Positions 9,538-20,405 of a DNA stretch of 20,603 nucleotides are shown here, piece after piece. Below the pieces are notes generated by a model. That model saw only the letters and a program-made list of their open reading frames with translations. It was not told the origin of the DNA and did no database searches. The stretch spans positions 1 through 20,603 of the forward strand of contig JADNRY010000959.1 in NCBI GenBank assembly GCA_015501585.1. The letters are read 5' to 3'. The DNA comes from Rhodocollybia butyracea (taxonomy: Eukaryota; Basidiomycota; Agaricomycetes; Agaricales; Omphalotaceae). A program made the position numbers and the translations under genes. Numbering within the stretch: position 1 is the stretch's first letter; each line of letters begins with the position of its first letter.

Positions 9538-10788
9538 CTAGACTGGTCTTTGTCCCCTCCAAATGGTAGGCGTGTTCTCGTTGATGGCAACACCGAACTG
9601 GGTTGTCGCCAACCCGTAGCTAAGTTTGACTGCCTCGCTAGCATATACCCTCATCTCCTTCTCATAAGCAGCTGTCACCCCGTCACTAAATCCACCTGCT
9701 TCAGCGAGCAGCCTGCCTAGCAGCGCAGAGTCTCTCACAGCCGTGTTGGCGCCAATACCACCAGCAGGCGTCATCGAGTGCGCGGCGTCTCCGATAACAG
9801 TGACTCGGGGCTCGTTTGGCCATTCAGGGACACCAGTCGGATTCGAACAGGTGATCTTCCAGAACGCGGCCTCGTTATCCACCATCTGCTCGAAGAGGGG
9901 TTTTAAACGGGGATGCCAATCCTTGGTTATCGACCTGGCGATATTAGCTGCCGTAACACCAGTTATAGTGTAGTCGTCGTTAGGCGGCTGAATGACTCCT
10001 GACTGGGCACCCATCGTCCAGCCAAAATCCACGCTGGGGTCATCCATACTGCCAGGTCGAACATTTGTGATAATGAAGACCCTCCCATCTGGTCTAGAGT
10101 CATCGATCGCCCGCCATACGCCTTCTCCAAGCCCCTTGAACGCTGTGGTCGGAGCTTGACCGTGTATACCTCTTGCACCCGTATCGAAGACTTTGAGCCT
10201 TCCTCCAGATACCTGCTCTGCGACTCTCGAGTAAATCCCCTCACCGCCCACCAACATTTCCCCTTCTATTGATCTAGAGCCGTCCGCAAAAATGGCGCGA
10301 ACCCCAGAATCAGTCAATTCATACCCTGTGACCTGGTGTCCCCAGTCTATGAAATCTTCGCAGCCAGAGAGGAATATCCTGCGCATGTCGCCTCTCGAGA
10401 TCCCCACGACCTTCCCTTCACGGGACGCAAGTGTTTCCCGTAGAATCTTTGATGCCTCCGCAGACGCGTCGGGGGCTTTCTTTGCGGTGGGAATTCCATC
10501 TTCGAATGGATCAGCCGTAAGCGCATCGATAGTAGTGAATCCGACGCCGCCAGTTTTCCCGCACGCATCCCAGAACTTCTGGAACCCTTCAGGCCCCAGA
10601 GCGGCCTCGATAGCATCCAGTCCTTCGTTGGAGAGGCGCAAACGGTAACCTTGTGCGCGGAATATGATGGAGGCGTCTTTTTCGAATATGCGAAAGGGGA
10701 TTGAGGCGCGGAAGAGGGACTGCGCGAGCAAGAGGGAAGCTACTCCTGCGCCAGAGATAAGAATCGGTTTACGATCTGCTGCAGCCAT
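9538..10788 (-). CDS. FAD-dependent monooxygenase (salicylate hydroxylase-like, class A flavoprotein), intact
   Basis: An uninterrupted 416-aa frame from the ATG at 10788. It is a class A flavoprotein monooxygenase of the PHBH/salicylate hydroxylase fold, which uses NAD(P)H and O2 to hydroxylate aromatic or similar substrates. ISGAGVASLLLAQSL (residues 11-25) is the FAD-binding GxGxx(G/A) turn. GISRGDMRRIF (129-139) carries the conserved Arg region. VGGEGIYSRV (180-189) is the DG-motif position, with Glu where Asp is usual. VIGDAAHSMTPAGGIG (331-346) is the GD motif contacting the FAD ribose. The length is normal for the family, and no signal peptide or membrane anchor is seen. The substrate cannot be told from sequence. 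Unlike its intron-rich neighbours it has no intron. It lies upstream of the kinase-like gene on the same strand and divergent from the gene at 11173. Copies 2 and 3 are relics of the same gene. Confidence 0.92.
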   Translation of the reverse strand: MAAADRKPILISGAGVASLLLAQSLFRASIPFRIFEKDASIIFRAQGYRLRLSNEGLDAIEAALGPEGFQKFWDACGKTGGVGFTTIDALTADPFEDGIPTAKKAPDASAEASKILRETLASREGKVVGISRGDMRRIFLSGCEDFIDWGHQVTGYELTDSGVRAIFADGSRSIEGEMLVGGEGIYSRVAEQVSGGRLKVFDTGARGIHGQAPTTAFKGLGEGVWRAIDDSRPDGRVFIITNVRPGSMDDPSVDFGWTMGAQSGVIQPPNDDYTITGVTAANIARSITKDWHPRLKPLFEQMVDNEAAFWKITCSNPTGVPEWPNEPRVTVIGDAAHSMTPAGGIGANTAVRDSALLGRLLAEAGGFSDGVTAAYEKEMRVYASEAVKLSYGLATTQFGVAINENTPTIWRGQRPV

Positions 10789-10847
10789 TGTGATGAGAGT
10801 TCGGATGAAGAGTGTAGAATACTTATCGACGCTGGTTCTAGCGTTGA

Positions 10848-10853
10848 TTTATA
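10848..10853 (-). promoter_or_regulatory. TATA box of the monooxygenase gene
   Basis: TATAAA on the minus strand, 60 nt upstream of the start codon at 10788, a usual distance for a fungal gene with a short leader. The 384-bp space up to the divergent gene at 11173 probably holds control sites for both genes. Confidence 0.45.
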
Positions 10854-11172
10854 GAGCTCGATTAATCATCAACTTACGTTAAAGACATTACCATCGTCGC
10901 TTGCGGCTTATCTCCTATAGTTGCTTGATTATAAAACTTTGGTCATACTGAAGGAGTCATGTCTGGTTGGCTGACTACACTACATAAGGCAATTTGGTAG
11001 TTGGAAGAGGACATGCAGTCAAGCCAGTACTTTTCGAAAGTTTTCGTTGTGGTAGTTACAAAGTTAGCCGTATTGCACTCGCGCTTAACGTCAGTGGTTA
11101 TTAAGCGCTCATTACGTCACGAGTGATCGCGGAACGGTTCGGATTCTAGACTTTCTCCCAAACTACAAGCCC

Positions 11173-12122
11173 ATGGCATCTCGAGCACCAAGACAGCTTT
11201 TTGCTGCATCTTTACGCGCCTCTGCGCGCTCCTCAAGATCCAAGATATATTCTGCCTCTCGTCGTGCCATGAGCTCAACCGGTGAAGCAGCAAAGAAGGG
11301 TTCTGATACACCATGGATGGTTAGCGTGTCTTCAGATTGATCAAATAATTACAGCTTATCTTTGTGTTTAGATTGGTTCAGCCCTTATTTTCGGACCTGC
11401 TGTAAGTAACCAACTGGAAACTAGTTTATTTGCCGGTGGTTAACGAGGTCCTACGTGTTCTGCCAACCAGTTCCTTTACCTGGTTTCGCCCGCCGGCAAA
11501 AAGCTTGCTTCACATGATTCTCACCACGACAAACATGAAGAACACGGAGAGCACGGTCATGCGAAGGAACCTATGCCAATGAAGGATGATGAGGGTACCG
11601 AGGCTGACGTAGCAGAAAGTGTACAAAAGGCGGAGGTACTTATCGGATGCCTTTTGCTACTTTGATTTGTACTAACAGTGGGTACACTATTTCCTAGGCT
11701 GAGGACGCCCCAAAGGCTGATTCTGTGAGCTCTCCCGCCGAATGTTGCTATAACCCAGTTTATCATACTTACATACTCCAAGGCAGATACCACGGAGGAA
11801 AAGACTGAAGCCGCCGTATGTGCTCTCCCTGTCCATTTATGTGCTTGTTCATTAAACGTTATATACACTAGCCTGCCGAGTCTCAGGCCAAGAATGAGCC
11901 TGAGCCTGTAGTACCCAAGGATCCTGCCGGAACAAAAGGCGACGATGGCCCAACTGAACAGGGTCAAGTTCGAGAAGCTGCTGCTGCAAGTCGTCCTTCT
12001 GTGAATGCCAAAGTGGTCGCTGACTCGAACTTTAGGAACCTAAACCAGAGTCACCAAAGAGCGTTGATGAAAAGGTTGAAGGCGAGAAGAAAGAAGAGAA
12101 GAAGAGCGAAGAGAGCTCGTAA
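11173..12122 (+). CDS. Small probable mitochondrial protein with acidic, lysine/glutamate-rich tail, 7 exons, about 205 aa
   Basis: Exons: 11173-11319, 11372-11401, 11471-11635, 11698-11724, 11783-11815, 11872-12000, 12036-12122. They total 618 nt and end at a TAA. The first ~35 residues (MASRAPRQLFAASLRASARS and on) are rich in Arg, Ser and Ala with no acidic residue, as in a mitochondrial targeting peptide. IGSALIFGPAFLYLVSPAG, encoded across exons 2-3, is a single hydrophobic span, so an inner-membrane anchor is likely. A His-rich stretch (HDSHHDKHEEHGEHGH) follows, then a long charged tail with PVVPKDPAGTKGDDGPTEQG. No catalytic domain is recognised; similar unnamed proteins are widespread in basidiomycetes, as far as I recall. 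All six introns are phase 0. The last (12001-12035) is only 35 nt but contains CTGAC, and removing it opens a frame to the stop. Confidence 0.8.
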
Positions 12123-12348
12123 CCTTCTGTATTATAGTGCATGTCCTTTCATAGGCCGTGCCTGCTATAATAAGAATACTTTGTGCTCAAACCAACTCCC
12201 AGCTGTTGGTTCAATCATGTTTATCATGTTTGCGACTACTACTAGTAGCCAGAATTTATGACGCATCATCAACACGTGTCAGCAATCATTCTCAAAATTG
12301 CTCATCTACCACTTTGAACTTTACTACATTTCTCGATATAAACACACC

Positions 12349-13608
12349 ATGTCCGCGATCTCATCCGACGGCAAGATACTCTCTGTCGATGGGAGGGGCG
12401 CAAAATACAACACTCGCGAAGACATCGCCCCGATATTAGACGGAATCGATCCAACAAAGATCCATGAAGTCCACTTTGGTGGCAATACCATAGGTGTAGA
12501 CGCGTCGTTGGCTATCGCAGAGTTCCTTCAAAAAGCCTCAAATATCAAGGTGCACATCTATCATTCTTTCCAAAATCTCCATAATCTGAAAAAACTTTAC
12601 ATCTAGATCGCCGACTTTGCAGACATCTTCACCGGGCGACTCATCTCAGAGATCCCGCAGGCGCTGACCGCCATCTGCGATGCTCTGATAGACAAAACCT
12701 CCCTCGTCGAAATCAACCTCAGCGATAACGCTTTCGGCGGGCGCTCAGTAGACCCCATGGTTCCCTTCCTTATCAAAAACCGCAGCTTCCAAGTGCTAAA
12801 GCTGAATAACAACGGTCTCGGGCCCGCGGGTGGACAGGTGCTTGCAGGTGCACTTCTAGAGTCTGCAACGCTTAGTAAAAAAGAAGGAACCCCATCCAAT
12901 CTGCGTACATTCATCTGCGGGCGTAATCGCCTCGAGAACGGGTCGGCCTCTGCCTGGGCTGACGCATTCGCGGCTCACGGGGGTCTCGTCGAGGTCCGCA
13001 TGCCGCAGAACGGCATCCGCATGGATGGGATAATAGCGCTTGCTAAGGGATTAGCGAAGAATCCGAAATTGCAGTACATCGATCTGCAGGATAACACGTT
13101 CGGAGAGGAAGGTGCGAAGGCTTGGGCAAACTCTATGCGAGCATGGCCGGATCTGCACACCCTGAACCTATCCGATTGCTTCCTTTCCGCAAACGGAGAG
13201 GTGCCGAAGTTGATTAGCACCCTCGCGGAAGGGTCGAATCCGAAGCTGCAGTCGCTACAGCTGCAGAACAACAATCTCGAAGGGGATACGGCGCAGCTTC
13301 TTGCGGAGAACATTATGGAGAATATGCGTGGGTTAAAGTCGTTGGAGCTGCAGGAGAACGATTTTGAGGAGGATGATGAGAATTTGGAGGCTTTGCGGGT
13401 TAGCTTGAAGCAGAGGGGAGGGAAGTTGTTTGTCACGGATGAAGACGAGGATGAAGACGAGGAGGAGGAGAAAGAGAAGGAGGAACGTGCAGAGAAGGAG
13501 GCGGAACTCGAGATGGATCTGGAGGAGAAGGCGTTCAAGGGAAAGACCGAAAAGAACGAAGCAGACGAGCTCGCCGATCTTATGTCGAATGTTAAGATTC
13601 AGTCATAA
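12349..13608 (+). CDS. RNA1: Ran GTPase-activating protein (RanGAP1/Rna1), 2 exons, 400 aa
   Basis: Exons 12349-12549 and 12607-13608, with one phase-0 intron (57 nt). The protein stimulates GTP hydrolysis by Ran in the cytoplasm and so sets the direction of nuclear transport. It is a leucine-rich-repeat protein. ADIFTGRLISEIP around residue 75 holds the conserved Arg/Thr region of RanGAP. LSDNAFG, LNNNGLGPAGG, CGRNRLENGS, QNGIRMDG and LQDNTFGEEGA are characteristic RanGAP repeat blocks in the expected order. The C-terminus is very acidic (DEDEDEDEEEEKEKEE), as in fungal RanGAPs, and there is no SUMO-binding metazoan extension. The length is close to that of yeast Rna1. It is convergent with the minus-strand gene ending at 13858. 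Confidence 0.95.
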
Positions 13609-13857
13609 TGGATTTTCGGTTCGTCCTGTATACCTGGCCGTCTTTAATTTGGAAGTACATCTTAGAACAAGCGTTTGGTTATATCTAGGCATTGACAATA
13701 CATACCACATCCTTCATTTTCTTTCGCTGGAGCCACATACCTCGGTAAGCTATGTCAGTCATGCTCTTTCGTCAAGACATCAGATATACGATACGCACAA
13801 CTACATTTCCTTTTCGTCCTATCATAATTTAGATACTAAAAAGTACATACATACATA

Positions 13858-15046
13858 TTACACCTTACGAACTATCCATCGACCCGCTATGTTTTCCTTT
13901 GGGCGGATATGGCCCTCCACTTCCTTCTGCTCAAGCCAATTATCAAGTGATATTCCAGAATCGTCTTCTGAATCAGCTGTGTTCAAGAAAAGCGACCGTA
14001 TCAACCAGTCCCTTGTTCCAGAATCTGCATTGCAAGACAGCTCTCTATACGATGAACGTATAATGCTCCAAACAGAATCGCGAACTCGGGCACGCAGGAG
14101 TTGGACAGCGTGATATAGCGCTTTACGCGCAAGTTCGCGGTTGGGAGTCTGATTGGAAGAGGATATTGACAGTGCACCGAGTCCATCTGATAGTGACTCG
14201 GGTGTGGAGTCTTCCAATATCGAAGCGAATGAGGAGCGTCGCGTTAATTTCTCGAATTTGGAAAAGTTGCGAGTCGAGAGAGACGAGGAGATATTGGTGA
14301 TCCAGTTGTATGTTTTGGATGATGTCTGAAAGAAAGACTTTGAGATGGGGTAGAGCGATTGTCGGTACAAAGTTTGGGAGGGATAGCTGAGGATGAGTTG
14401 ATTTAGGAGCACGGCGAGGATTGCATTTACGGAGCTAGATTGAAAGGTAGAAGGATGTGTTACAAAATGTGGTAGGATAGAACCGAGTTGTCTGGGGCTG
14501 TTGAAGAGTGTTGCGAGGTATAACGAACTTTCGTTTACTGGATGCGATGATTACTAGAGAAGATAAAGAGAAGAGATCTAGAATCTCTCACCTTCGGTAG
14601 AAAAGCTGTCATTTCTCTTGGAAGAAACTATTCCTTCTCTCAGCTTTCCTAGAACATAAATTCAGAGTTGGTATCGTACTGGTACTATCTATTGATACTC
14701 ACGAAACAGAATCAAACAGATTTTCTTCAAGTTCTCGAGTAGGATGTTTCCAATAGGATTCCAACTACATAAGCGAGTGGTTCAACATCTCCAAGAAACC
14801 GAGATAGCTATAGATTCATCCACCTTGTTCTGCATAAAATCACGATATTCTTCCTGTGTTTTCAAGTCCTTTAATCTGTAAAACTAGGATGTGTATTCAC
14901 AGATCGCATGTCTTGCGAGTTTTAACTCGAAATACTCACGCATCGCCGTCCTTTTCGAGCCCGCTGGATCTACTGACAGAGGCAATGTTTTCGAGACGCC
15001 GATTCGAGTTTCCTCGGCTATGTCCTCGAAAACGTTGGCCTCTCAT
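13858..15046 (-). CDS. Multi-exon gene with a SAC3/GANP-like C-terminus
   Basis: The start is ATG at 15046 (MRGQRFRGHSRGNSNRRLEN). Well-supported exons are 15046-14940, 14875-14824 and 14764-14703, joined in phase to read LKDLKTQEEYRDF and LESYWKHPTRELEENLFD. The next exon begins at about 14652 and the last runs from about 14537 to the stop at 13858. The join at 14702-14640 is unresolved: the obvious acceptor leads to a stop after FFQEK, while an acceptor 10 nt further in stays open. The C-terminal exon (LYLATLFNSPRQL, TRNFSKFEKLTRRSSF, ALYHAVQLLRARVRDSVWSI, IRSSYREL, WLIRSLFL) has the spacing of SAC3/GANP PCI-type domains, which act in mRNA export or splicing complexes. That family call is an inference. 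The Arg/Gly-rich N-terminus would fit RNA contact. It diverges from the DUF3605 gene across 75 bp. Confidence 0.6.
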
Positions 15047-15121
15047 AACAGTCAAAAGCAAGTGTACATCGGCCCGAGCGGCGTGGCGCAGCTTTTCTTT
15101 CTACGTCCGCCAGCGAATTCA
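15047..15121. promoter_or_regulatory. 75-bp bidirectional promoter/leader interval
   Basis: The space between the start codon of the minus-strand SAC3-like gene (15046) and the preferred start of the DUF3605 gene (15122). It is too short for two separate promoters, so transcription start sites must lie here or inside the opposite gene's first exon. No TATA box is visible. The interval is GC-rich in its centre (CATCGGCCCGAGCGGCGTGG). Confidence 0.5.
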
Positions 15122-16184
15122 ATGACTGTAGATCTTAGTCCTGCCTCTGTGCCCCTTGGAGCCGGGCCACCAACAAGGTAAGAGCACGGATTGGTATCCG
15201 AAAAAGCAAGAGTAAGCGGAACTAACGACAGGAAACGCTAGGGACGAGCTGCTGGTTCACTATCCGCGAAATTCACTTGGGATCAGCTCAAGACTTTTGT
15301 AAACTCTGGGCAAGTCAGCGCTCTTCAAAGAAAAGCTTGTTCAACTAAAGCGAAAGCTGCTTAGCGATCTTGGTCTTTTAAAGCGCGACAAAAAGCTTCA
15401 GCAAAGATATAATGTTTGGGCTGTCGGTATCAAACAGGAATATGGCTCGATGGGTAAGTCTAAGAGGAAAGTTCTGATATCTGTATTTTTGCTCATGGAT
15501 ATACAGTTTCCTATCTGTTGAATCATCGCCTCCAATGGGGTAAACTAGACACTCTCTCACTGCTCCCTTCTTCCTTCAGTTTTGACATCGAGGAAAGTCG
15601 GGGCGGCGATGTTCCCCCGCCTTATTTTACTGCCGATACCCCCTACAAGTACATTAGCATTATTCAAAACGATTGGCCCTACTCCGGTATTTCACCTTTA
15701 TCTTTTTTAACTGATGTCAAACCGATGTTCATCTCTGTCACAGTCCCTCCTGAGATAGAGCATACGCTCATCTGGACCAAGGTTCCTATTTTCCATCCAG
15801 ATATCATTCCTGCCGCTATCGCTCCGAGGATAGAGCAAGATGGACTGTGGGGTTTTACTGGAAATACTTCACCTCCACCTTCTCCTTCTAATCTTCCTTC
15901 CTGCCTTCCAGCTCTGGCGGAATGGGGAATCACGAAAGAAAAGATGATTGTGTCCCAAAAAGGAACGGAGGATGAGGAGGCTCTTGTGCGTCAAGTAGGG
16001 AGCTATGTAGATGGATATATTAGACGTAGATGGAAAGAAGACCAGTGGGAGACGGCTTGGTTTGTGAATCCTCCAGTGAGTATCCAAGTCACTATCACAG
16101 GAAGCGGTTCTTATGTTACTTTAGCGTTTACAAAGCGTACCCGGCCTGGCACATATCCATGTATTCGCGAAACGAAAATTCTGA
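15122..16184 (+). CDS. DUF3605 family protein (N-acetylglucosamine-induced protein 1-like), 5 exons, one-base frame break
   Basis: Exons 15122-15177, 15242-15309, 15365-15453, 15507-16075 and 16125-16184. Family signatures are clear: TRDELLVHYP, KFTWDQLKTFVNSGDLGLLK, VWAVGIKQEYGS, the NDWPYSG block, EIEHTLIWTKVPI, RIEQDGLWGFTG, ETAWFVNPP and the closing RLQSVPGLAHIHVFAKRKF. The function of DUF3605 proteins is not well defined; one fungal member is known as induced by N-acetylglucosamine. Intron 3 (15310-15364) has a GC donor (GCAAGT) and is fixed by the reading on both sides. Exon lengths add to 842 nt, one short of a multiple of three. The break lies between HYP and KFTW, about 15262-15272, where one base seems missing. 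Corrected, the protein would be about 280 aa. In-frame upstream ATGs at 15020 and 14891 exist, but the leader they add lacks family sense. Confidence 0.85.
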
Positions 16185-16419
16185 GTCAAGATGAGGGAAA
16201 CTGGACTTTATTTGAGCTAGGAATATGGACTTTTTTTAGTAGATAGATGCGTATCTGAATAGTAGAATTTCTCAAACTATAGAAGGCGGAAGAAGCCGAG
16301 ACTCCAATTAGCGCCCAAACACCTCTTGGACCCGAACGTCCATATCCACAACAAGGTTTCAACTATTTCTCTCCTCTTCATCGTGCGGTGCTCCGTGAAA
16401 CCATAATATCTACCCGGGA
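16185..16419 (+). promoter_or_regulatory. Spacer with DUF3605 3' end and PRP4 promoter
   Basis: A 235-bp head-to-tail gap. No coding sense or clear TATA box is visible. It must hold the terminator/poly(A) region of the DUF3605 gene and the PRP4 promoter. Confidence 0.4.
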
Positions 16420-18872
<2,453 letters not shown>

Positions 18873-18907
18873 TTTCGGGGTTGTTAGGACGTAGAAAAGT
18901 AATTTAA

Positions 18908-18913
18908 AATAAA
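18908..18913 (+). terminator. Poly(A) signal-like AATAAA after PRP4
   Basis: AATAAA 36 nt after the PRP4 stop codon, inside an A-rich run followed by a T-rich run (TTTTCTGCTGTTTTC). This layout is common at fungal 3' ends. Confidence 0.45.
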
Positions 18914-19123
18914 AGACAAATTCAAAGATGTATTTTCTGCTGTTTTCGAAGAGGCTTCAAAGTTCAACCTAGTGTGCTTCCGTTGACAACAGCCGGTCGA
19001 CCACTGACCAAGGTCCGTATTCTGGCCTATTCTAGCCTGTACTAAGCTAAGCTTATAGGCTTATATTAAGTTGCAACCAAGAGTGAAATTTTGAAAGTAC
19101 CGTGATACGATCGGGTGATCCCA
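18914..19123. other. PRP4-to-cupredoxin intergenic space
   Basis: Non-coding. It contains a short internal echo (TATTCTGGCC, TATTCTAGCC near 19018-19036, then AAGCTAAGCTTATAGGCTTATA). No other feature is supported. Confidence 0.4.
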
Positions 19124-19130
19124 TATAAAA
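19124..19130 (+). promoter_or_regulatory. TATA box of the cupredoxin-like gene
   Basis: TATAAAA, followed 55-85 nt later by a pure pyrimidine run (CTTTCTCTCTCTCTCTTTCTC, about 19187-19208), a typical initiator layout for strongly expressed fungal genes. The start codon is at 19350, so the leader is roughly 130-150 nt. GTGCGT at 19224 could be the donor of a leader intron. Confidence 0.5.
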
Positions 19131-19349
19131 GCACGATCAAATCAAAATTTAGCAAACATTTCTTGTCTTCCAGCTCCCTGCACCTTTCTCTCTCTCTCTT
19201 TCTCATTCTTTTCACCGAGCAGCGTGCGTCCGCCCACTGGAGTCTTTGTTGTCGTTGTACTAACTAACATGTTCTCTTTTAGGCTCTTTCAGTTTGCAGT
19301 CTTGATCACCGACAATTTTATCCCTACATCCTTAGTTTTTTATTTCGAA

Positions 19350-20405
19350 ATGCGTTTCTTTGCTGTTTTCGCCGCTCTTGTGTCAGCTGCCGCTGCCGAA
19401 ACTTTCACCGTCGTTGTAGGAGGCAATGGGACCCTTGCTTACAACCCTTCATCGTTCGTCGAAGTACTTTTCAGAGCCAGGCTGCCCGCTAAATTCAATT
19501 GTCCTTTTAGAGTCAACGTAAGCAATGGGGATATCGTTCAGTTCCAATTGTGCGTTCTCAATGCTTCTTATCTATGCTTGATCTCACACGTCTTTTAAAA
19601 GTGTTTCCAAAAATCATGTACGCTTTTGTGTTATCCGGAATGATCCAAAGTTTGACATGTTGCCCCCTTCAGACTGTTACCCAATCTACTTTCGCTGCAC
19701 CTTGTACCGCTATGTGAGATTTGCCCAACTTTTCTCAACAGAGCAACGTTTACAATATTTTTCAGGGCTTCTGGAGTCGATTCGGGCTTTCAGGCCGTTC
19801 CTGCTAACTCTACGGAATTCCCCGTCTGGAGCTTCGCTGTGACGAATAATAGTGCTGTATGTTGACTAAACCTCACCCTGCTTTTTGAATCCTTCTAATC
19901 TCAAGTATTCAGCCTCTTTGGTTCTACTGTCGACAAACAGGGTATGTATCAATGTCATTTGTACGGTGAAAGAAGGATACTAAGTGGTATTGTTTTTTAG
20001 ACATTGCTCGAATAGCGGAATGTATAGTATTTAGCACACTGTCACTGCCTGTCTATTAACTCTCTTCCTATAGGTTTTCGCTATCAATCCGACTGCTGCT
20101 AAGAGCTTCGCAGATTTCCAAGCTGCAGCTTTGGCCACAGGGAACTCCTCATCTACAGGGAACTCATCTGCAGGGAGCTCGTCTACAGGGAGCTCTACGT
20201 CCGCCAATGCCGCTCCCTCCGCAGGATCGGCTGGCTCGTCGGCCTCAAACCCAGCAGCGAGTGCTGCGAGTGCTGCTTCTGCAGCACCGTCTGCTTCCCA
20301 GTCTGCTGTAGGGGCGGCCAGTGGTTCTAACGGAGCATCTTCTTTGACGATGAGTCAACTGGGTTGGTGACTGCTGTCGGTATCGCTGTTGGATTTATGT
20401 TGTAG
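19350..20405 (+). CDS. Secreted serine-rich cupredoxin-like protein, probably GPI-anchored, 8 exons, two apparent one-base frame breaks
   Basis: Exons 19350-19453, 19511-19549, 19602-19617 (16 nt), 19673-19713, 19766-19856, 19913-19941, 20001-20021 and 20074-20405. MRFFAVFAALVSAAAA is a signal peptide. The mature part (TFTVVVGGNGTLAYNPSS, VNVSNGDIVQFQF, KNHTVTQSTFAAPC, GVDSGFQAVPANSTEFPVW, PLWFYCRQTGHCSNSGMVFA, INPTAAKSFADFQAAAL) is the fungal extracellular serine-rich/plastocyanin-like family. The type-1 copper ligands His (NHT), Cys (FYC), His (GHC) and Met (GM) are all present. A Ser/Ala/Gly-rich linker follows, then in another frame TGLVTAVGIAVGFML, a hydrophobic tail suited to GPI attachment. 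Frame breaks lie at the junction of exons 7 and 8 (20021/20074) and at about 20350-20360. Without the second shift, translation ends at 20370 after MSQLGW. Extracellular, cell-wall or membrane location is inferred. Confidence 0.8.

Noticed and set aside
9743..10648. Plus-strand frames inside the monooxygenase gene
   Set aside because: Shadows of a GC-richer coding region; the minus-strand frame has all family motifs.
11557..11967. 136-codon minus-strand frame over the mitochondrial-protein gene
   Set aside because: It crosses several introns of a well-supported plus-strand gene and has no domain sense.
12975..13538. 187-codon Ser/Phe-rich frame antisense to RanGAP
   Set aside because: It is the complement of the acidic Glu/Asp-rich tail and repeats of RanGAP; composition is explained by the sense gene.
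13430..14113. 227-codon plus-strand frame across the RanGAP end and the next gene
   Set aside because: It begins as an out-of-frame Arg/Lys reading of the RanGAP acidic tail and runs antisense into the minus-strand gene; no domain sense.
14891..15181. Upstream starts for the DUF3605 protein at 14891 or 15020
   Set aside because: They would run through the first exons of the divergent gene, and the added residues do not resemble the family; 15122 fits better.
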